From positions 2,967 to 11,763 of the forward strand of contig PKWT01000286.1 of the NCBI GenBank assembly GCA_003132125.1: a stretch of 8,797 nucleotides of DNA. The letters run 5' to 3'. Position numbers and translations under genes: made by a program. Shown here piece after piece: positions 6,483 to 8,797 of the stretch (position 1 is the stretch's first letter; each line of letters starts with the position of its first letter). The notes beneath the pieces were generated by a model. That model was not told the DNA's origin, ran no database searches, and saw only the letters and a list, made by a program, of their open reading frames with translations. Source of the stretch: Micrococcales bacterium. Its GTDB lineage: Bacteria > Actinomycetota > Actinomycetes > Actinomycetales > Dermatophilaceae.

Positions 6483-6569
6483 TGAGCATCTCCCCGAGCC
6501 TCCGGTATCGTCCGGGGGTAGGTTCGGCCCGCTGCCGAGCCAGCGTGGCTGGACCCAACCGCACTACGT

Positions 6570-6574
6570 GGAGG
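6570..6574 (+). promoter_or_regulatory. Ribosome binding site of the ABC ATPase gene
   Basis: GGAGG lies 5 nt before ATG 6580. It overlaps the upstream in-frame GTG 6568, which makes ATG 6580 the better start. Confidence 0.65.
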
Positions 6575-6579
6575 CGTCG

Positions 6580-7419
6580 ATGACGACCATGTCAGCACCG
6601 GTGTCAGACCGCACGGCCCCCCTGCTCTCGCTCCGTGGGGTCAACAAGAGCTTCGGCGCAGTCGACGTGTTGCGCAGCGTGGACCTCGACGTCCGGCCCG
6701 GCAAGGTCACCGCCCTCGTGGGCGACAACGGCGCGGGCAAGAGCACTCTGATCAAGGGCATCGCCGGCATCCACACCTTTGACGCGGGCGGCTACACCTT
6801 CGACGGCAATCCGGTCACCGTGCACAGCCCGAAGGACAGCAACGCTCTCGGCATCTCGGTCGTCTACCAGGACCTCGCGTTGTGCGACAACCTCGACGTC
6901 GTCCAGAACATGTACCTCGGGCGCGAGCTCAGGAAGGCCAGACTGCTCGACGAGGACGCGATGGAGGCGCGCGCCAAGGAGACGCTCTCCGGCCTGTCGG
7001 TGCGCACCCTGAAGTCGGTGCGCCAGCAGGTCGCCAGCCTCTCCGGTGGCCAGCGGCAGACGGTCGCGATCGCGCGCGCCGTCCTGTGGAACTCGCGGCT
7101 GGTGATCCTCGATGAGCCGACCGCCGCCCTCGGTGTCGCCCAGACCGAGCAGGTCCTCCTGCTCGTACGCCGGTTGGCCGACCGCGGTCTGGCCGTCATC
7201 CTGATCAGCCACAACCTCACCGACGTATTCGCGGTCGCCGACGAGATCGGCGTCCTCTACCTCGGGCAGATGGTCGCCCAGTTCGACGCAAAGTCCGTGA
7301 CCAGCAACCAGGTGGTCGAGCTGATCACCGGGGGCCGGTCGGGTGACCTGGGCCTCAAGCGCCCCGAGGACACGGCCTCGGCGCCAGCGACCGGCACCGA
7401 CGCGGGAGTGCAGTCATGA
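6580..7419 (+). CDS. Sugar ABC transporter ATP-binding protein, single nucleotide-binding domain
   Basis: Cytoplasmic ATPase that powers the importer encoded with it. From ATG 6580 it is 279 aa with every ABC motif intact: Walker A GDNGAGKST (48-56), Q-loop Gln97 in VVYQD, signature LSGGQ (154-158), Walker B LVILDEP (174-180) with catalytic Glu179, and H-loop His211 in LISHN. It resembles the N-terminal half of XylG/RbsA/MglA. Those have two fused ATPase domains and about 500 aa, whereas here there is only one, as in FrcA-type transporters, so it probably works as a homodimer. The last 25 residues (about 255-279) are a loose Ala/Thr/Gly-rich tail. The stop overlaps the start of the permease gene (ATGA), a sign of translational coupling. 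A xylG label would fit the operon, but the short form makes the symbol uncertain. A start at GTG 6568 would add four residues and is less likely because of the position of the ribosome binding site. Confidence 0.93.
   Translation: MTTMSAPVSDRTAPLLSLRGVNKSFGAVDVLRSVDLDVRPGKVTALVGDNGAGKSTLIKGIAGIHTFDAGGYTFDGNPVTVHSPKDSNALGISVVYQDLALCDNLDVVQNMYLGRELRKARLLDEDAMEARAKETLSGLSVRTLKSVRQQVASLSGGQRQTVAIARAVLWNSRLVILDEPTAALGVAQTEQVLLLVRRLADRGLAVILISHNLTDVFAVADEIGVLYLGQMVAQFDAKSVTSNQVVELITGGRSGDLGLKRPEDTASAPATGTDAGVQS
7404..7408 (+). promoter_or_regulatory. Ribosome binding site of the permease gene
   Basis: GGGAG lies 7 nt before ATG 7416, inside the end of the ATPase gene. It supports the start that overlaps the ATPase stop codon. 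Confidence 0.55.
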
Positions 7420-8693
7420 GCACCGTCACCGAGCCGCAGGCGGCCGATCCGCAGTCCGGGTTCTCGACCACGCCGGGTGCGCGGTCGCTGCGCGACGCCG
7501 CCCGGGCCTACGGCCAGAAGGTGCGCGGCGGCGACGTCGGTGCACTGCCGGCCGTCGCGGGCCTGATCGCGCTCGTCATCGTGTTCGCCGCGCTGCGGCC
7601 GGCGACCTTCACCACGGCGTTCAACGTGGCCAACCTGATCAACCAGAGCGCCGCTGTCATCGTCATCGCGATGGGCCTGGTCTTCGTCCTGCTGCTCGGC
7701 GAGATCGACCTGTCAGCCGGCTTCGCGGGCGGCACGGCGGCCGCGGTCATGGGCATCTTCATGACCAACCGTGGCCTGGCTTGGCCGCTCGCCCTTGCCC
7801 TGTGCCTGCTGACCGGCGTCGTGATCGGCACCTGCATCGGCCTCCTCGTCAGCTATCTGGGTATCCCGTCGTTCGTGGTCACCCTCGCGGCGTTCCTCGG
7901 GCTGCAGGGACTGCTGCTCGTGTTGATCGGCGAAGGCGGCACGATCGCCTACCGCAACGAGACCGTGCTGTCGATCATGAACAACAACCTGCCGGTGTGG
8001 CTCGGCTGGACGATCTACGTCGTCGGCCTGGTCTTCTACGCGCTGATGACGTTCCGCCGCTCCGTCTCCCGCCGCAAGGCCGGCCTGACCGGCGACGTCC
8101 TGTCGGTGTGGGCGTTCAAGACCGCCGCGATGGCCGTCATCCTGGGCCTGGCGACGTACTACCTCAGCCTCGAGCGGAGCAAGAACCCGGACGTCACCTC
8201 GCTCAAGGGCGTGCCGATCGTCGTGGTCGTGCTGCTCGGCCTGCTGATCGTGCTGACCTTCGCGCTGACCCGCACCTCGTGGGGCCGGCACGTCTACGCG
8301 GTCGGTGGCAACGCGGAGGCGGCCCGTCGGGCGGGCATCAACGTGGCCGGCGTACGGATGGCCGGATTCGTCATCTGCTCGACGCTCGCCGCCATCGCCG
8401 GTGTGCTGCTGGCCAGCCGCGACAACTCGGTGTCGCCGACCACGGGTGGGTCCTCGACCCTGCTGTACGCCGTGGGCGCGGCTGTCATCGGTGGCACCAG
8501 CCTCTTCGGTGGCAAGGGACGGATCGTCGACGCGATCATCGGTGGGCTCGTGGTGGCCGTCATCGACAACGGCATGTCGCTGCTGAACCAGTCGTCCGGC
8601 CGGGTCTACATGGTCACTGGTCTGGTCCTGCTCATCGCGGCCAGCGTGGACGCCCTGAGTCGTCGTCGGGCGGCGGCCACCGGCCGGGCTTGA
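7416..8693 (+). CDS. xylH: Sugar ABC transporter permease, XylH-like
   Basis: Integral membrane permease of the BPD_transp_2 / RbsC-XylH type that forms the sugar channel, presumably as a homodimer because only one permease gene is present. It is 425 aa (E. coli XylH is 393), with a hydrophilic N-terminus of about 40 residues and about ten or more hydrophobic segments. The clearest are at 43-60, 78-94, 122-146, 150-172, 198-212, 234-250, 266-284, 315-333, 346-361, 370-384 and 398-412. Family hallmarks are GEIDLSAG (95-102), the ATPase-contact loop GGNAEAARRAGINV (297-310) and VIGGTSLFGGKG (357-368). The charged segment 213-230 (FRRSVSRRKAGL) and the stretch 251-264 form larger loops, as in longer actinobacterial XylH relatives. 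It is the last gene of the operon; no clear terminator follows, only a short tandem repeat and then an opposing tRNA gene. Confidence 0.92.
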   Translation: MSTVTEPQAADPQSGFSTTPGARSLRDAARAYGQKVRGGDVGALPAVAGLIALVIVFAALRPATFTTAFNVANLINQSAAVIVIAMGLVFVLLLGEIDLSAGFAGGTAAAVMGIFMTNRGLAWPLALALCLLTGVVIGTCIGLLVSYLGIPSFVVTLAAFLGLQGLLLVLIGEGGTIAYRNETVLSIMNNNLPVWLGWTIYVVGLVFYALMTFRRSVSRRKAGLTGDVLSVWAFKTAAMAVILGLATYYLSLERSKNPDVTSLKGVPIVVVVLLGLLIVLTFALTRTSWGRHVYAVGGNAEAARRAGINVAGVRMAGFVICSTLAAIAGVLLASRDNSVSPTTGGSSTLLYAVGAAVIGGTSLFGGKGRIVDAIIGGLVVAVIDNGMSLLNQSSGRVYMVTGLVLLIAASVDALSRRRAAATGRA

Positions 8694-8694
8694 A

Positions 8695-8722
8695 GCCAGG
8701 GTCCTGACGCCAGGGTCCTGAC
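8695..8722 (+). repeat. Two tandem copies of a 14-bp unit sharing the core of the 17-bp repeat
   Basis: GCCAGGGTCCTGAC occurs at 8695-8708 and again at 8709-8722 without mismatch, starting right after the permease stop codon. Its last ten bases, GGGTCCTGAC, are identical to the core of the three repeats at 3258-3308. Each unit contains the small dyad CAGG-GT-CCTG. No coding role is supported. Confidence 0.85.
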
Positions 8723-8746
8723 ACCATTTCGGAGGTCCATCACAGG

Positions 8747-8789
8747 TGTTGGTGGAGCGGGCGACCACTTGTTGGGTGGAGCGGGCGAC
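8747..8789. repeat. Near-perfect direct repeat of the tRNA-Gly 3' end and its flank
   Basis: TGTTGG followed by TGGAGCGGGCGAC (8747-8765) recurs as TGTTGGG followed by TGGAGCGGGCGAC (8770-8789), differing by one inserted G. The second copy is the true 3' end of the minus-strand tRNA-Gly gene. The first copies the encoded CCA, the discriminator, the 3' acceptor strand and two T-stem bases. It lies 24 bp beyond the tRNA, between it and the permease gene. Confidence 0.8.
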
Positions 8790-8797
8790 GAGAATCG
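8777..8797 (-). tRNA. tRNA-Gly, 3' part only (cut by the window edge)
   Basis: Read on the minus strand, the last 21 bases are the 3' end of a tRNA. They give the T-loop end CGATT, the 3' T-stem strand CTCGT, the 3' acceptor strand CGCCCGC, discriminator T (U73) and an encoded CCA at 8779-8777. A CGCCCGC acceptor strand with U73 is characteristic of bacterial tRNA-Gly. The anticodon is outside the window, so the isoacceptor cannot be named. The gene is transcribed leftward, against the permease gene. Confidence 0.75.

Noticed and set aside
8689..8699. Hairpin GGCT-TGA-AGCC as terminator of the importer operon
   Set aside because: Only four base pairs with a three-base loop and no U tract; too weak to call.
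7343..8707. A 454-codon plus-strand open frame overlapping the permease gene in another frame
   Set aside because: Arg/Gly/Pro-rich product without hydrophobic segments. It is an out-of-frame shadow of the permease, which has clear family motifs.

Overview
The window is GC-rich DNA with strong G/C bias at third codon positions, several GTG starts and actinobacterial-type proteins: an M1 aminopeptidase with GAMEN and HELAH motifs, a mycobacterial-type RpiB with a Glu base, and a SpoIIE-type phosphatase. A high-GC actinobacterium is the best reading. A member of the Micrococcales (Intrasporangiaceae-like) is possible, but the genus cannot be fixed from the sequence alone.

Layout. Positions 1-2561 (minus) hold almost all of aminopeptidase N (pepN), cut by the window edge at its C-terminus. 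A 193-bp divergent gap leads to rpiB (2755-3234, plus). The next gap carries three perfect tandem copies of a 17-bp unit. The last copy supplies the -35 box of a good candidate promoter for a membrane-anchored SpoIIE/PP2C phosphatase (about 3380-4549, plus). That gene converges on a DUF4395 membrane protein (4572-5075, minus), and one hairpin spans both stop codons. A 250-bp regulatory gap with two clear dyads follows. Then comes a three-gene sugar ABC importer operon on the plus strand: a XylF-like lipoprotein (5326-6444), a hairpin, a single-domain ATPase (6580-7419) and a XylH-like permease (7416-8693, ATGA overlap with the ATPase). The window ends in the 3' part of a minus-strand tRNA-Gly gene (8777-8797 visible), with an extra copy of its 3' end just beyond it.

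How it fits together. The importer trio is a self-contained uptake system for a pentose or similar monosaccharide: lipoprotein capture, permease, and cytoplasmic ATPase. No catabolic isomerase, kinase or dedicated regulator is next to it; rpiB is the only pentose-phosphate enzyme nearby and is separated by two unrelated genes. PepN and RpiB are housekeeping enzymes.

No wholly new system is evident. The least explained signals are non-coding: the 17-bp repeat that looks built into a promoter, its core reused 5.4 kb away after the permease gene, and the duplicated tRNA-Gly 3' end. The repeats and the tRNA end lie at or near the two borders of the block between rpiB and the tRNA.
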